A stretch of 64,000 nucleotides of DNA from Alkalihalophilus marmarensis DSM 21297. Lineage in GTDB: Bacteria; Bacillota; Bacilli; Bacillales; Bacillaceae_D. Positions within the stretch are counted from its first letter, which is position 1. The number at the start of each line of letters is the position of its first letter. The notes beneath the pieces are model-generated. The model saw only the letters and a list, made by a program, of their open reading frames with translations. It had not been told where the DNA came from and made no database searches. The stretch covers positions 62,001 to 126,000 of the forward strand of contig NZ_ATAE01000038.1 in NCBI RefSeq assembly GCF_000474275.2, written 5' to 3'. The translations under genes and the position numbers were made by a program. Shown here in pieces: positions 17,444 through 26,488 of the stretch.

Positions 17444-18991
17444 TTAGGACTCGATCGGTGTTGATAACTTTTTCAATATAAGAACTGTGATTACTAATAA
17501 TACAAGAGCTGTCACAAGCGTTAAGATGACACTTCCTGTTCCACCTAGTACTAGGTAGGAAATCAATGTAATAACGGCTGCCACAATCGCATACGGAAGC
17601 TGCGTCACCACGTGGTCAATATGATGACTTCCTGCTCCTGTAGAAGATAGGATTGTCGTATCTGAAATTGGTGAACAGTGATCTCCAAAGATCGCACCTG
17701 CAAGAACGGCTGCAAGCATAGGAAGCATCATTGTGATATCAATAACAGCAGCCATCTCTCCGGCAATCGGAAGAAGCAGCCCAAATGTACCCCATGATGT
17801 ACCCGTTGAAAATGCTGCAAATCCAGCAATTAAGAAAAGGATTGCAGGTAAGAACATTGGGTGAATATTACCATCTACAAGAGAAGCTAGATATTGACCT
17901 GTTCCTAAGTCGCCGATGATTGAAATAATCGTCCATGCAAATAGTAAAATATAGATCGCTGGAAGCATCGATTTAATCCCGGCCCAAACCGTTGCACCAA
18001 GGTCACTTGCTTCGGTTTTCTTAACAATATTAAGCACAAGAGCCACTGCAAAACCGATGATACCACCATATAATAATGATGATGCTACATCAGTATTTTC
18101 AAATGTAGAAAGAATCGTTGCGGCACCTTCTGATGCTTGAATACCTGTAATAATCATAAAAGCAACTGTTCCTAAAACTAAGGCAACAATCGGCCATACA
18201 AGATCGCCGACACGGCCTTTATCACTAACTTTAAGGTCTTCTTGATCTCCTGGAATTGCACCAGAATCAGGGTCAACAAGCTCACCAGTTTTCAATGCAC
18301 GTTCTTCATGTACTCTCATAGCTCCAAAATCAAGCTTAAAGAATACAACCGCTAGAACCAGTCCGATAGCAACTAGTGCATAAATGTTCATCGGAACCAT
18401 CAGCATAAACGCTTGTAAGCCTTCATACTGCGTCAAACCATGTGTAGCTAAAATGCCGGCAATAATCGTAATGATGTATGCTCCCCAGCTTGATACCGGT
18501 GCAATAACACACATAGGTGCTGCTGTAGAGTCAACCAAGTAAGCAAGCTTTGCACGAGATACACGGTGACGGTCTGTTAACGGTCTAGACACGTTACCTA
18601 CTGTTAAACTGTTGAAATAATCATCAATAAAGATAATAATCCCTAACATGACTGTTACAAGCTGCGCGCCAACACGAGTTTTGACGCGCTTTAATGCCCA
18701 TTCTCCAAACGCACGGCTCCCTCCAGAACGAGTAACGAGCGCCGCCATCATACCAAGCAGTAATAGGAAAAAGATAATATAAAGTTCCCAATCATTAATA
18801 GCGCCGTCTACGACAAAGATTGCCGCAACAATTGATACAATTTCAGCTACACTATCAACAGGATTATACCCGTTTAACATTAGTGCACCGACGATAATAC
18901 CGACACCAAGTGACAATAGCACGCGTCTAGTTAAGATAACCATCGCAAGTGCTAGTATCGGTGGCAGCAGCGATAAAATTGAACCTTCCAT
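17444..18991 (-). CDS. lysW: NhaC-superfamily transporter under lysine riboswitch control (LysW-like)
   Basis: A 515-residue membrane protein with about 11-12 hydrophobic segments, a hydrophilic loop near residues 225-265, and NhaC-type motifs (IIIFIDDYFNSLTVGNVSRPLTD near 118, STGTSWGTFGLLLP near 402, IFGDHCSPISDTTILSS near 438). NhaC proteins are usually annotated as Na+/H+ antiporters. A lysine riboswitch lies directly upstream; in published comparative work, NhaC-superfamily genes controlled by such elements were predicted to be lysine transporters (LysW). Lysine uptake is therefore the better functional guess, but it is inference. Confidence 0.75.
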   Translation of the reverse strand: MEGSILSLLPPILALAMVILTRRVLLSLGVGIIVGALMLNGYNPVDSVAEIVSIVAAIFVVDGAINDWELYIIFFLLLLGMMAALVTRSGGSRAFGEWALKRVKTRVGAQLVTVMLGIIIFIDDYFNSLTVGNVSRPLTDRHRVSRAKLAYLVDSTAAPMCVIAPVSSWGAYIITIIAGILATHGLTQYEGLQAFMLMVPMNIYALVAIGLVLAVVFFKLDFGAMRVHEERALKTGELVDPDSGAIPGDQEDLKVSDKGRVGDLVWPIVALVLGTVAFMIITGIQASEGAATILSTFENTDVASSLLYGGIIGFAVALVLNIVKKTEASDLGATVWAGIKSMLPAIYILLFAWTIISIIGDLGTGQYLASLVDGNIHPMFLPAILFLIAGFAAFSTGTSWGTFGLLLPIAGEMAAVIDITMMLPMLAAVLAGAIFGDHCSPISDTTILSSTGAGSHHIDHVVTQLPYAIVAAVITLISYLVLGGTGSVILTLVTALVLLVITVLILKKLSTPIES

Positions 18992-19059
18992 TTTGGTCCA
19001 TCCCCCTTTTTTGAGTTTGTTGATACAGGGATGCAGCCTATACTCAGAATAAAAGAGTA

Positions 19060-19096
19060 TAAAAAAAGCCGATAATGGCTACCCATTATCGGCTTA
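19060..19096 (-). terminator. Riboswitch expression-platform terminator
   Basis: AAGCCGATAATGG/CCATTATCGGCTT perfect stem followed by seven T on the minus strand. It lies directly after the lysine aptamer and about 70 bp before the transporter start, so ligand binding would end transcription here. Confidence 0.9.
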
Positions 19097-19099
19097 ATA

Positions 19100-19310
19100 A
19101 GCACAGGTATCCCCATCACAACAGTAGTTCTCCACAGTCTATGGACTGTGACAGTGTTACACTTATTCAATGCAACCCCAGCAGAAAAGGTCTGACTCCT
19201 CTTTTCCACTTCGGCAAATGATCCTTTTCACACTTCTCTACGTTGTCATCCTCCAAGTGTGTACTTATCTGCATTCGCGCCTCTACCCCACCATGTTGAT
19301 GAGGCAACTT
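19100..19310 (-). ncRNA. Lysine riboswitch (L-box)
   Basis: The minus-strand leader shows the conserved lysine aptamer blocks in order: GTAGAGGCGCGA, then AAGTA, then GGATC with GCCGAAG, then CTGGGGTTGCAT, then ACTGTCACAG, closing into P1 next to an intrinsic terminator. These are the characteristic conserved nucleotides of the L-box. Lysine binding is expected to favour the terminator and switch off the transporter. Boundaries are approximate. Confidence 0.9.
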
Positions 19311-19361
19311 CATATTAAGTTTGCCGAATTATCTTATCATAGTTTTACAAGGTTGACAATG

Positions 19362-20108
19362 TTAATTATCGCCACCGCCTAAGGAATTACCTGGTGCTGG
19401 TATAATCATGCTGCCGCCGTTCCCGCCGTAGTATTCAGGAACTTCTCCTTGAATGTTAATGAGACCAACTGGAATTGTCGTCTTAATCGCTTCTGTATTC
19501 GTGGCAAAAGGAATGACAATCTTTACATCAACCACGACATCAAAATTGACCGACATCGTCGTATTATTAATGCCTGTGTTAAATGTTTTTAAATTTAAAT
19601 CCGTTTTCACATCCCCAATCGCTGAGAAACGAACAGGGACTTGCGGTCCTAGATGAGCAAGTAAGGCATTATTTGTTGCCTGCCCTAGCGGAATCGTATA
19701 AATAATTCCCCCGTCTGAGGTGACAGCCTCTTCATTATCAAACGAAACATCAAACGCCTCGCCTTGTTCAACCGCCTTTAAATGGCGCTGTACGCGGTTT
19801 GTTGCTTCTGAGAGAATACGGTTGTACATTTGCGTATTAAATTGAATCGTATTATCAGCATCCCGAATAAACAGCTCTTCTTGATTAAGATCTGATGCGA
19901 TCTTTTTAGATACCGCATCGTTTATCGCTTTTGTTGCAATGACTCTCGTTTCTGTTGTGGCAATATGAACAAGTGTCGGTCTGATTCCTTTCTCAATGAT
20001 CCAAAGGCCTTGGACGGTTAAAATAACAAAGATTAAAAAGGATAAGAGCAGTACATAGCGAAATGGCAAGGGACCTTTCCGGGGTCTCGATCGTTTGCCG
20101 AATCTCAT
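19362..20108 (-). CDS. yunB: Sporulation protein YunB
   Basis: A 249-residue protein with one N-terminal membrane anchor (residues about 20-42) and an extracytoplasmic domain with VTSDGGIIYTIPLGQATNNALLAHLGPQVPVRF, matching the YunB sporulation protein family. It is expressed in the mother cell in B. subtilis; its mechanism is unknown. The start at 20108 (MRFGKRSRP) has AAAGGGGG upstream; the frame opens 12 codons earlier. That ribosome site lies in the 3' arm of a strong inverted repeat. Confidence 0.8.
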   Translation of the reverse strand: MRFGKRSRPRKGPLPFRYVLLLSFLIFVILTVQGLWIIEKGIRPTLVHIATTETRVIATKAINDAVSKKIASDLNQEELFIRDADNTIQFNTQMYNRILSEATNRVQRHLKAVEQGEAFDVSFDNEEAVTSDGGIIYTIPLGQATNNALLAHLGPQVPVRFSAIGDVKTDLNLKTFNTGINNTTMSVNFDVVVDVKIVIPFATNTEAIKTTIPVGLINIQGEVPEYYGGNGGSMIIPAPGNSLGGGDN

Positions 20109-20114
20109 GTTGAA

Positions 20115-20150
20115 AACCCCCTTTGCAAAAACTATATGCAGCAAAGGGGG
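20115..20150 (-). terminator. Inverted repeat after dfrA containing the yunB ribosome site
   Basis: Perfect 10-bp arms CCCCCTTTGC and GCAAAGGGGG separated by 14 nt, followed by TTTT on the minus strand. It can act as the terminator of thyA-dfrA. Its 3' arm contains the yunB Shine-Dalgarno, so any read-through message would be poorly translated. The loop holds GCATATAGT, which could be part of a sporulation sigma-factor promoter, but this is weak. Confidence 0.7.
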
Positions 20151-20180
20151 ACAAATTGACTTCTATTTAATTATGCTTGA

Positions 20181-20666
20181 TTACTTTTTACGCTCATACG
20201 TACAAAAAGTATGAGGATAGCGGTTTTTCTCATCGACTGTACCTGCCTCATCGGATACCTTCTCCCACTCGCTTTCTTTTATTTCTGGGAAGTAAGTGTC
20301 TCCTTTAAAGGTTTCGTCAATGTGAGTAATGTAGAGCCGGTCCGTATCATTCCAAAACAGCTTGAATAATTCGGCCCCACCGATAATGAAACATTCCTCT
20401 TCTTGTTTGGCGATGTCTAATACTTCTTCTAATTGATGAACGACCTCACAGCCCTCTGCGTTGAAATCTTTATTTCTCGTTAAGATCACATTTCTGCGCT
20501 TTGGAAGAGGCCGGCCGATCGATTCATACGTTTTACGCCCCATTACAATGGTATGCCCTGAAGTCACTCTCTTAAAATGAGCTAAATCAGCAGGCAGATG
20601 CCAAGGAAGATCGTTATTTGCTCCGATTGTACGCTTGTTATCCATCGCTACAATGTAGGAAATCAT
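20181..20666 (-). CDS. dfrA: Dihydrofolate reductase
   Basis: A 161-residue DHFR that reduces dihydrofolate to tetrahydrofolate with NADPH. Typical motifs: [30 protein letters not shown] at the N-terminus with the catalytic acidic residue in the PADLAHFK helix, [18 protein letters not shown] for NADPH binding, and FIIGGAELF near residue 95. The start overlaps the thyA stop by 4 bp (ATGA), so the two genes of the thymidylate cycle are translationally coupled. Confidence 0.96.
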   Translation of the reverse strand: MISYIVAMDNKRTIGANNDLPWHLPADLAHFKRVTSGHTIVMGRKTYESIGRPLPKRRNVILTRNKDFNAEGCEVVHQLEEVLDIAKQEEECFIIGGAELFKLFWNDTDRLYITHIDETFKGDTYFPEIKESEWEKVSDEAGTVDEKNRYPHTFCTYERKK

Positions 20667-21457
20667 ACCGATACCTCGCCTTTAATATGCGGATGCGGAT
20701 CATAATCTGTTAACTCAAAGTCTTCAATTGTAAAGTCAAAGATCGATTTCACTACTTTATTGATTTTCATTTTAGGAAGTGCTCTTGGTTCTCTTGTTAA
20801 CTGAAGCTTTACTTGCTCAACATGGTTCGAATAGATGTGAGCATCTCCAAATGTGTGAACAAACTCACCTGGCTCAAGATCTGTTACTTGTGCAATCATC
20901 ATCGTCAACAGTGCATAAGAGGCAATATTAAAAGGCACGCCTAAGAAAATATCGGCACTGCGCTGATATAACTGACAGGAAAGCTTGCCATCATTTACGT
21001 AAAATTGGAACAAACAGTGGCAAGGAGCAAGCGCCATTTCATCAATTTCTGCTGGATTCCAGGCACTGACAATCAGCCTTCTAGAATCCGGATTATGTTT
21101 AATTTGTTCGATCAACTCAGAGATTTGATCAACTACTTTGCCATTTGCGCCTTCCCATGAACGCCATTGCTTACCATAAACAGGTCCTAGATCGCCATTT
21201 TCGTCGGCCCATTCATTCCAGATTCGAACGTTATTTTCTTTAAGGTATCCAATATTGGTATCACCTTTTAAGAACCACAATAATTCATGGATGATCGAAC
21301 GAAGGTGAAGCTTTTTCGTCGTTATTGCCGGAAATCCTTCCGATAGATCAAATCGCATCTGATAGCCGAACGTACTAATCGTGCCAGTCCCCGTACGATC
21401 TGATTTTGTTTCACCATTTTTTAGAACATGCTCACATAAAGCAAGATATTGATCCAT
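20663..21457 (-). CDS. thyA: Thymidylate synthase
   Basis: A 264-residue ThyA-type enzyme that methylates dUMP using methylene-tetrahydrofolate. The catalytic cysteine is in [12 protein letters not shown] near residue 146, and [19 protein letters not shown] and HIYSNHVEQ are the substrate-binding blocks. The short form without the large insertion resembles the E. coli type. It is followed by overlapping dfrA and preceded by the HD-GYP gene with a gap of only 15 nt, suggesting one operon. Confidence 0.96.
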   Translation of the reverse strand: MDQYLALCEHVLKNGETKSDRTGTGTISTFGYQMRFDLSEGFPAITTKKLHLRSIIHELLWFLKGDTNIGYLKENNVRIWNEWADENGDLGPVYGKQWRSWEGANGKVVDQISELIEQIKHNPDSRRLIVSAWNPAEIDEMALAPCHCLFQFYVNDGKLSCQLYQRSADIFLGVPFNIASYALLTMMIAQVTDLEPGEFVHTFGDAHIYSNHVEQVKLQLTREPRALPKMKINKVVKSIFDFTIEDFELTDYDPHPHIKGEVSV

Positions 21458-21472
21458 TTATGTTCAACTCCT

Positions 21473-22573
21473 TTATTTTACGGTTGCAAGTGTTGCTTCT
21501 GTTTCCACGATGGTCACATCTAAAAATTCCATTAGATCAATGTCGTAATAATGTTTAATTCGCTGCCCATTTTCGTTAAATACCCGTACTACAGGGCGGG
21601 TGCTCATTTGTTTGTTCTGTTTGACCACAATCGCCATACGAGCGTCACTTAATTTTACCGTGAGTCCGATTGGGTAAATCGAAATGGTTTCACGAAACGT
21701 TTCAACAAGCTTTTTATCGAAAATCTGCCCTGCCCCGGAATAAAGCAGTTCAAGCCCTTCATGAGGCAGCATCGGCTTTCTATAAACTCGATGAGAAGTG
21801 ACCGCATCAAATACATCAGCAATGCCAATAATTTTAGCATACTGATGAATGTGTTCGCCTTTTAACCCACGCGGATACCCGCTTCCATCTATGCGCTCGT
21901 GATGCTGCAGTGCACAGTGAGCTGCTAAAAGCGGGATATTCGGTACTCCCCGCAGCATATCATAGCCTGCCATCGCATGCGTCTTGATGATTTCATATTC
22001 ATCATCATTTAATCGGCCTGGTTTATTTAAAACCTCAATCGGAACGGACACTTTACCGACGTCATGCAGTAAGGCACCGACCCCGATTTCATTTAATTTC
22101 TTCGATGAATAACCGAGCTTCATCGCAAGACCTAACGTATAAACCGTCACATTTAACGAGTGAGTAAATATGTAGTTGTCATGCACATAAGCTTCCTGCA
22201 GCATAGCAAGCGCATCTTGATTTTCTTTAATGTCTTTTAAAAGGGTATCAATAATTGATGTAAAGCTCTTGCTGAGATGGTCCAAATTAATCGTTTTATT
22301 CAGCTTTGTTTCCACACTTATCGCTTTGAACTCTTCTTTAATCGTTTGAACCGCCTTGTGCCTAGTATCCTCACGAATCACCGATTCAATGACAACATCT
22401 TCTGTGATCTCATCTTCTATGTAGATATAATAGATCCCCATATCAACAAGGCGGGCTTTTAGACGATCTGTCAGGGCAACTCCTTTAAAAAGCAAGATCT
22501 GGCCGCTGTCATTATAAATATCCCGGCCGAGCGTTGCTCCAGACTCTACATGCTTAACAGAAACTAACCTCAT
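21473..22573 (-). CDS. HD-GYP domain phosphodiesterase-like protein
   Basis: A 366-residue cytosolic protein. The C-terminal half is an HD-GYP domain: HSLNVTVYTLGLAMKLGY, the metal dyad HDVGKVSVP near residue 167, HHERIDGSGYPRGLKG near residue 220 and IIGIADVFDAVTSHRVYR. The N-terminal 100 residues are a family-specific region without a recognised sensor. HD-GYP proteins hydrolyse cyclic dinucleotides such as c-di-GMP; the metal and GYP residues are intact, so activity is plausible. Located directly upstream of thyA-dfrA. Confidence 0.85.
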   Translation of the reverse strand: MRLVSVKHVESGATLGRDIYNDSGQILLFKGVALTDRLKARLVDMGIYYIYIEDEITEDVVIESVIREDTRHKAVQTIKEEFKAISVETKLNKTINLDHLSKSFTSIIDTLLKDIKENQDALAMLQEAYVHDNYIFTHSLNVTVYTLGLAMKLGYSSKKLNEIGVGALLHDVGKVSVPIEVLNKPGRLNDDEYEIIKTHAMAGYDMLRGVPNIPLLAAHCALQHHERIDGSGYPRGLKGEHIHQYAKIIGIADVFDAVTSHRVYRKPMLPHEGLELLYSGAGQIFDKKLVETFRETISIYPIGLTVKLSDARMAIVVKQNKQMSTRPVVRVFNENGQRIKHYYDIDLMEFLDVTIVETEATLATVK

Positions 22574-22663
22574 ACTAGTTCACCTTGATTCTTGTGTATT
22601 TAACACGCAACTATAACAAAGTGTACCGCAAGCCTGCCTATTTGTGAACAACCTCTCTGTGAC

Positions 22664-22720
22664 AAAAACAAAAAGCCCTTGATCGGCTGCCTTTTGTCAG
22701 CGGCCGCCAGAGGGCTTTCT
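22664..22720 (-). terminator. Terminator of yunC
   Basis: AAAGCCCT pairs with AGGGCTTT around an inner GC-rich region, with T runs on both strands. It serves yunC on the minus strand and separates it from the HD-GYP-thyA-dfrA unit. Confidence 0.8.
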
Positions 22721-22721
22721 T

Positions 22722-23033
22722 TTATGAATCGTATTTCATTTTCAATAAAGCCTCTTTCCCTGTCGTTCCCACGGTAATTCCAAGCTCTTCGGCTTCAAGC
22801 GTTACTGACTCAAGAGGAGCCTCTAGCAGCTGTTCAATTGTTCGCACACCTACTGCCCTTCCCGCTACAATTTTACGCTCTTTCAGCTTATCGTTTAACA
22901 ACCCTACATCAAGCGCTCCGCACATAATATAGCCGACATCATTTGTGACAGCCATAAAATTGGTTTTCGGCAGCTTTAAAGTGACCGCTATAAACGTCTC
23001 GCCTTCGATAGTAATAGGTGTCATTTCAAGCAT
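22722..23033 (-). CDS. yunC: DUF1805 protein YunC
   Basis: A 103-residue protein of the YunC (DUF1805) family with the central signature VGYIMCGALDVGLLNDKLKER and GRAVGVRTIEQLL. Function unknown. The start was set at 23033 (MLEMTPITI), with AAAGGAG upstream, giving the usual length; the frame opens 7 codons earlier. It follows yunD by 81 bp. Confidence 0.85.
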   Translation of the reverse strand: MLEMTPITIEGETFIAVTLKLPKTNFMAVTNDVGYIMCGALDVGLLNDKLKERKIVAGRAVGVRTIEQLLEAPLESVTLEAEELGITVGTTGKEALLKMKYDS

Positions 23034-23114
23034 TTTACCCCACTCCTTTTTCAAATCCAGTCATCCGTTTTCCTTATTACGATATGACCTTTCAAAGGAA
23101 TGGGTGAGCATCAG

Positions 23115-24485
23115 TTATGCCCAAATTTGTCCTAGCTTCCAACTAAGAATGTCCCGCAAAAGCTCTGGCATATAGTAGGTTTTCTTTTTAGCATCAGCAA
23201 TGGCCGGATAGAGGTGGCCAAACGTATACATATCAAGCGTTGCAATTGTATAGGTTTGGTTAAGATCAAGCGGCTTGCCTAAAATAAGGATCTCAGTCAC
23301 TTGTTCATTTTTATCAAGCTCCACTTCAATCCCAGTAAAAATCATCCGTCCTAATACTTTGCCTCGAAAGCCAAATCCCTTTAAAGCCAATGTTCTCATC
23401 TCTGTACTAAAAGAGCGGATAATTGTGCTTCTAAGGGCTGCTCCCGTTAATTCAACAACACAGGGATTAATCGGATGCGGACACGATCTATGGACATCCT
23501 GCATCGTCACAGGGCCTTCTGTAAATGTTTCAAGAAGAACGCCTGCATTCATCATTCCAATCTCTTCTTTGCACCATTCAGTCAGCGCATCACAAAGGAT
23601 TTGCGAGGCTTCTGATTCTTCTTGCCATGAAACAGGCAATACTCTAGGAAGATTAGCAATATGTTTGGCTAAGGCTGTTTCTGAGTCTTGATTTAATTGA
23701 TCCAACAAAGCAAGCGTCGCATCATCTTCTTCCAATAATGAAGCCGGATCAATCAATTCAGCCTCATCGGCTGCGACGGTTTTTGTTTTAAGGTCGACAT
23801 CAATCGTTACTTTTCCAAGATACGCACCGTGCTTGCCAGCTTGTGCAATTAACGTGCCGTAACGTCGTTTCCCTTTTTCAAGAACATGATGAGTATGTGC
23901 CCCTAAGATCACATCAATTCCTTCAACTACTTCAGCCAGTTCCTCATCACGAAACAAGCCTAAGTGCGATAAGACAATGACAACATCTACCTTGTCTCTT
24001 ACTTCCTCTACACACTGTTTAATCGCCTGAATCGGTGGAGTGATTTTCCAGTCCAGCTGATGATAAAATTGCTTAAAAGGAGCAGTAGCCCCGATCAGAG
24101 CAATTTTCACCCCATTTTTCGTTTGGTGGATAGCATAAGGCTTTGTCCAGCTCGGCCGATTGCCTTCAGCAGTAAATAAATTGCTGATTAACACCTTAAA
24201 TTGTGCATTCGTATATAAAGAATCAAGCTCGTCATGTGAAAACGTGATCCCTTCATTATTACCGATGGTTGCATACTCCACCCCTGCCTCATTTAAAAGA
24301 GATACATTCCCAGCACCGCTTGTCGCTTCTGTAATCGGATGACTTCTATCTGCATGGTCGCCTAAATCGACATATAAACTGTTAGGATCCTTATGCTGCT
24401 TTATGTAGGCAACAAGCTTGGCCCACGTATCAAAACCGCTATGAATATCATTTGTATGATAAATCGTAATTCTCTCTACTGACAT
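23115..24485 (-). CDS. yunD: Metallophosphoesterase YunD (5'-nucleotidase family)
   Basis: A 456-residue cytosolic protein with an N-terminal calcineurin-like phosphoesterase domain (ITIYHTNDIHSGF, VDLGDHADRSHP, ATIGNNEG, LSHLG, ILGAHTHH) and a C-terminal 5'-nucleotidase domain (residues about 280-440). There is no signal peptide, unlike the secreted UshA-type enzymes. It probably cleaves nucleotides or related phosphate esters; the substrate is not visible from sequence. It sits 13 bp after yunE in the yunF-E-D-C cluster. Confidence 0.85.
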   Translation of the reverse strand: MSVERITIYHTNDIHSGFDTWAKLVAYIKQHKDPNSLYVDLGDHADRSHPITEATSGAGNVSLLNEAGVEYATIGNNEGITFSHDELDSLYTNAQFKVLISNLFTAEGNRPSWTKPYAIHQTKNGVKIALIGATAPFKQFYHQLDWKITPPIQAIKQCVEEVRDKVDVVIVLSHLGLFRDEELAEVVEGIDVILGAHTHHVLEKGKRRYGTLIAQAGKHGAYLGKVTIDVDLKTKTVAADEAELIDPASLLEEDDATLALLDQLNQDSETALAKHIANLPRVLPVSWQEESEASQILCDALTEWCKEEIGMMNAGVLLETFTEGPVTMQDVHRSCPHPINPCVVELTGAALRSTIIRSFSTEMRTLALKGFGFRGKVLGRMIFTGIEVELDKNEQVTEILILGKPLDLNQTYTIATLDMYTFGHLYPAIADAKKKTYYMPELLRDILSWKLGQIWA

Positions 24486-24498
24486 CGCTTCCTCCTCC

Positions 24499-25323
24499 CT
24501 ATGCTCCTGTAATCCCTTGATAAATCAATCGTATAGCGGCAATGATTAAAAAGATACGAAACGCTATTAACAACGCATTACTGGATAATCGTTTATTAAT
24601 TGCAGCCCCAGCTATTCCCCCAAGGTAGGCTCCAGGAATTAACGCAAGAGCATACAACCAGTTCACATTACCAAGCACAATATGTGAAACCGAGCTTGTT
24701 ATCGCTGAAAGCAAAATCATAAACATCGACGTCGCCACTGCCATATGAGGAGGAAAATGAAATAACATAATCATCGCCGGCACCATTAACGAACCGCCGC
24801 CAATACCGAAAAGGCCCGATAGCATACCAACAACAAACGAAATCGAGATCGCAACAGCCGGCCGATAGCCATATTCAAATGACTCACCAAGATCGTTTAC
24901 ATATGTACGCTTAACCCCTTTTTCAGATAACGGGATCGGCTTTAAATATGGCCTTATGATTAATACAATCGCAACCACAATCATAAATAAGCCAAAATAA
25001 ATTAAAAATGGCTCCACTTCAAGGTAACGGTTTAACCAGACTCCAACAAGTGCACCCGGGCCGCTTCCAAGAAAAAAGAGCAGACCGCTCTTATAATCAA
25101 CTTTCTTCTGTTTAATATACGCAAGAGTTGATGATAAGCCTGTAAAAATCATAATTAACAGCGAGGTTCCAACCGCTGTTTGAGGGGTGATCCCTGCTAA
25201 TATACCGACTGTGGAACTTAATAATAACAGGGCCGGCACGACAATAATTCCCCCGCCAAGCCCGAGTAAGCTTCCAAACGTACCTGCAACAAGCCCAACA
25301 ATAACGAGCAATATCCACTCCAT
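24499..25323 (-). CDS. yunE: TauE/SafE-family membrane transporter YunE
   Basis: A 274-residue membrane protein with about eight hydrophobic segments arranged as two TauE/SafE repeats. Each begins with a glycine-rich motif: VAGTFGSLLGLGGGIIVVPAL at the N-terminus and VVGMLSGLFGIGGGSLMVPA near residue 165. Family members export sulfur oxyanions such as sulfite or sulfoacetate, but many are uncharacterised. It lies between yunF and yunD in one apparent operon. Confidence 0.85.
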   Translation of the reverse strand: MEWILLVIVGLVAGTFGSLLGLGGGIIVVPALLLLSSTVGILAGITPQTAVGTSLLIMIFTGLSSTLAYIKQKKVDYKSGLLFFLGSGPGALVGVWLNRYLEVEPFLIYFGLFMIVVAIVLIIRPYLKPIPLSEKGVKRTYVNDLGESFEYGYRPAVAISISFVVGMLSGLFGIGGGSLMVPAMIMLFHFPPHMAVATSMFMILLSAITSSVSHIVLGNVNWLYALALIPGAYLGGIAGAAINKRLSSNALLIAFRIFLIIAAIRLIYQGITGA

Positions 25324-25367
25324 AAAAGGAACCTTCCTTTATTCTGTCTTTAATTAATTTTACTATA

Positions 25368-26225
25368 TTATTCCGAAAATAAGTCCAATTGTCTAGGGGC
25401 AAGGCCTGTGTATTCAATATCAAGCATCGAGATCATCTCTTGTGCGTTCCCTGCTGCATCCCCGCCAGAATTATTATTAAAAATCATATAGATCGTCTTC
25501 GATTCTTTTTCAAGCTGGGAGAGATTCTTTTGCCATTCTTTTAACTCGTGTTCCTTATACTGATACAAGTACCGAACATCGCGCCACTTGCCGTTGCCTG
25601 GATCATTCCAGCCATGTCGGTTGCGGCCATGCATGCGAATTAATGTTGCTTCTTTATTTGTCGCCTGCAATACAGCAGGGATAGAGCCTACGCCTGCTTG
25701 CGGCTCATCACAAATGCTGTGAATCCAATTTTCTTCTTTCATAAAGGAAAGAGTTCTCTCTTTCATATCTGAGGTAAACCATGTCTGATTCCGAAATTCG
25801 AGTGCACATGGAATATCCTTTAACTGCTCTTTTACATAACGTAAATACGCCACATGCTCTTTCTTACAATCAAACCAAGGAGGAAACTGACATAAGACCA
25901 TTGCAAGCTTCCCTGCTCGCTGGAGCGGCTCAAGCGATGCTCTAAAGGCCGCAAACATTTCTTCTCGCGATTCAAACGGCTCTGAGCTTTTCTGATGACC
26001 CGTCATGCCTTGATAGGCTTTTACGACAAATTTAAAAGAAGACGGTGTCACTCTTACCCATTTCTCCATGTTGCGAAGGGGCTGAACTGCATAAAAAGAA
26101 GAGTCTAATTCCACAACAGGAAAGAAACTAGCATACGTTTCAAGCTTTTGATTGCTAGGGGTCCCTTCATATAAGTCATCATGGTCTCCCCATCCAGCTA
26201 ATCCAATGTAGATCAATGAACTCAC
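25368..26225 (-). CDS. yunF: DUF72 (YecE-like) protein YunF
   Basis: A 285-residue TIM-barrel-like protein of the DUF72 family: IYIGLAGWGDHDDLY at the start, FFPVVELDSSFYAVQP, FKFVVKAYQGMTGH, LCQFPPWF, ALEFRNQTWF, and YMIFNNNSGGDAAGNAQ at the C-terminal end. Function is not known. It is the first gene of the yunF-yunE-yunD-yunC run and is preceded by an array element rather than by a gene. Confidence 0.85.
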   Translation of the reverse strand: MSSLIYIGLAGWGDHDDLYEGTPSNQKLETYASFFPVVELDSSFYAVQPLRNMEKWVRVTPSSFKFVVKAYQGMTGHQKSSEPFESREEMFAAFRASLEPLQRAGKLAMVLCQFPPWFDCKKEHVAYLRYVKEQLKDIPCALEFRNQTWFTSDMKERTLSFMKEENWIHSICDEPQAGVGSIPAVLQATNKEATLIRMHGRNRHGWNDPGNGKWRDVRYLYQYKEHELKEWQKNLSQLEKESKTIYMIFNNNSGGDAAGNAQEMISMLDIEYTGLAPRQLDLFSE

Positions 26226-26294
26226 CTTCCTTTTGAAGAAGATCGATATGGGTGCTGCGAGCTGTGTGGCTGTGCAGCTGTTTGGCGCGTTACA

Positions 26295-26449
26295 TTTGCG
26301 TCACTTCAGGCATTTATTGCGCCGGCATCTGAGTTATATGCGCGGGTTAAAACAATAATTGTATTCGTCTAGATGATAATTGCGTCACTCTGCCGGAGAA
26401 TCGCGCCTATTCAGCTTGCTATTGCGTCGGTTCACCGCATAATTGCGCC
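26295..26449 (+). repeat. 21-bp-phased array, eight-unit copy without the 19-bp step
   Basis: Eight units have anchor G at 26298, 26319, 26340, 26361, 26382, 26403, 26424 and 26445, all exactly 21 bp apart. The cores read TTTGCGTC, ATTGCGCC, ATATGCGCG, ATTGTATTC, ATTGCGTC, ATCGCGCC, ATTGCGTC and ATTGCGCC. This is the most regular copy in sequence, but it lacks both the ninth unit and the 19-bp step of the other five. A hairpin terminator follows at 26489. Confidence 0.85.
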
Positions 26450-26488
26450 GGTTGCCGCCTGCCCAGACTGCCACCTGCCCTATTATGT

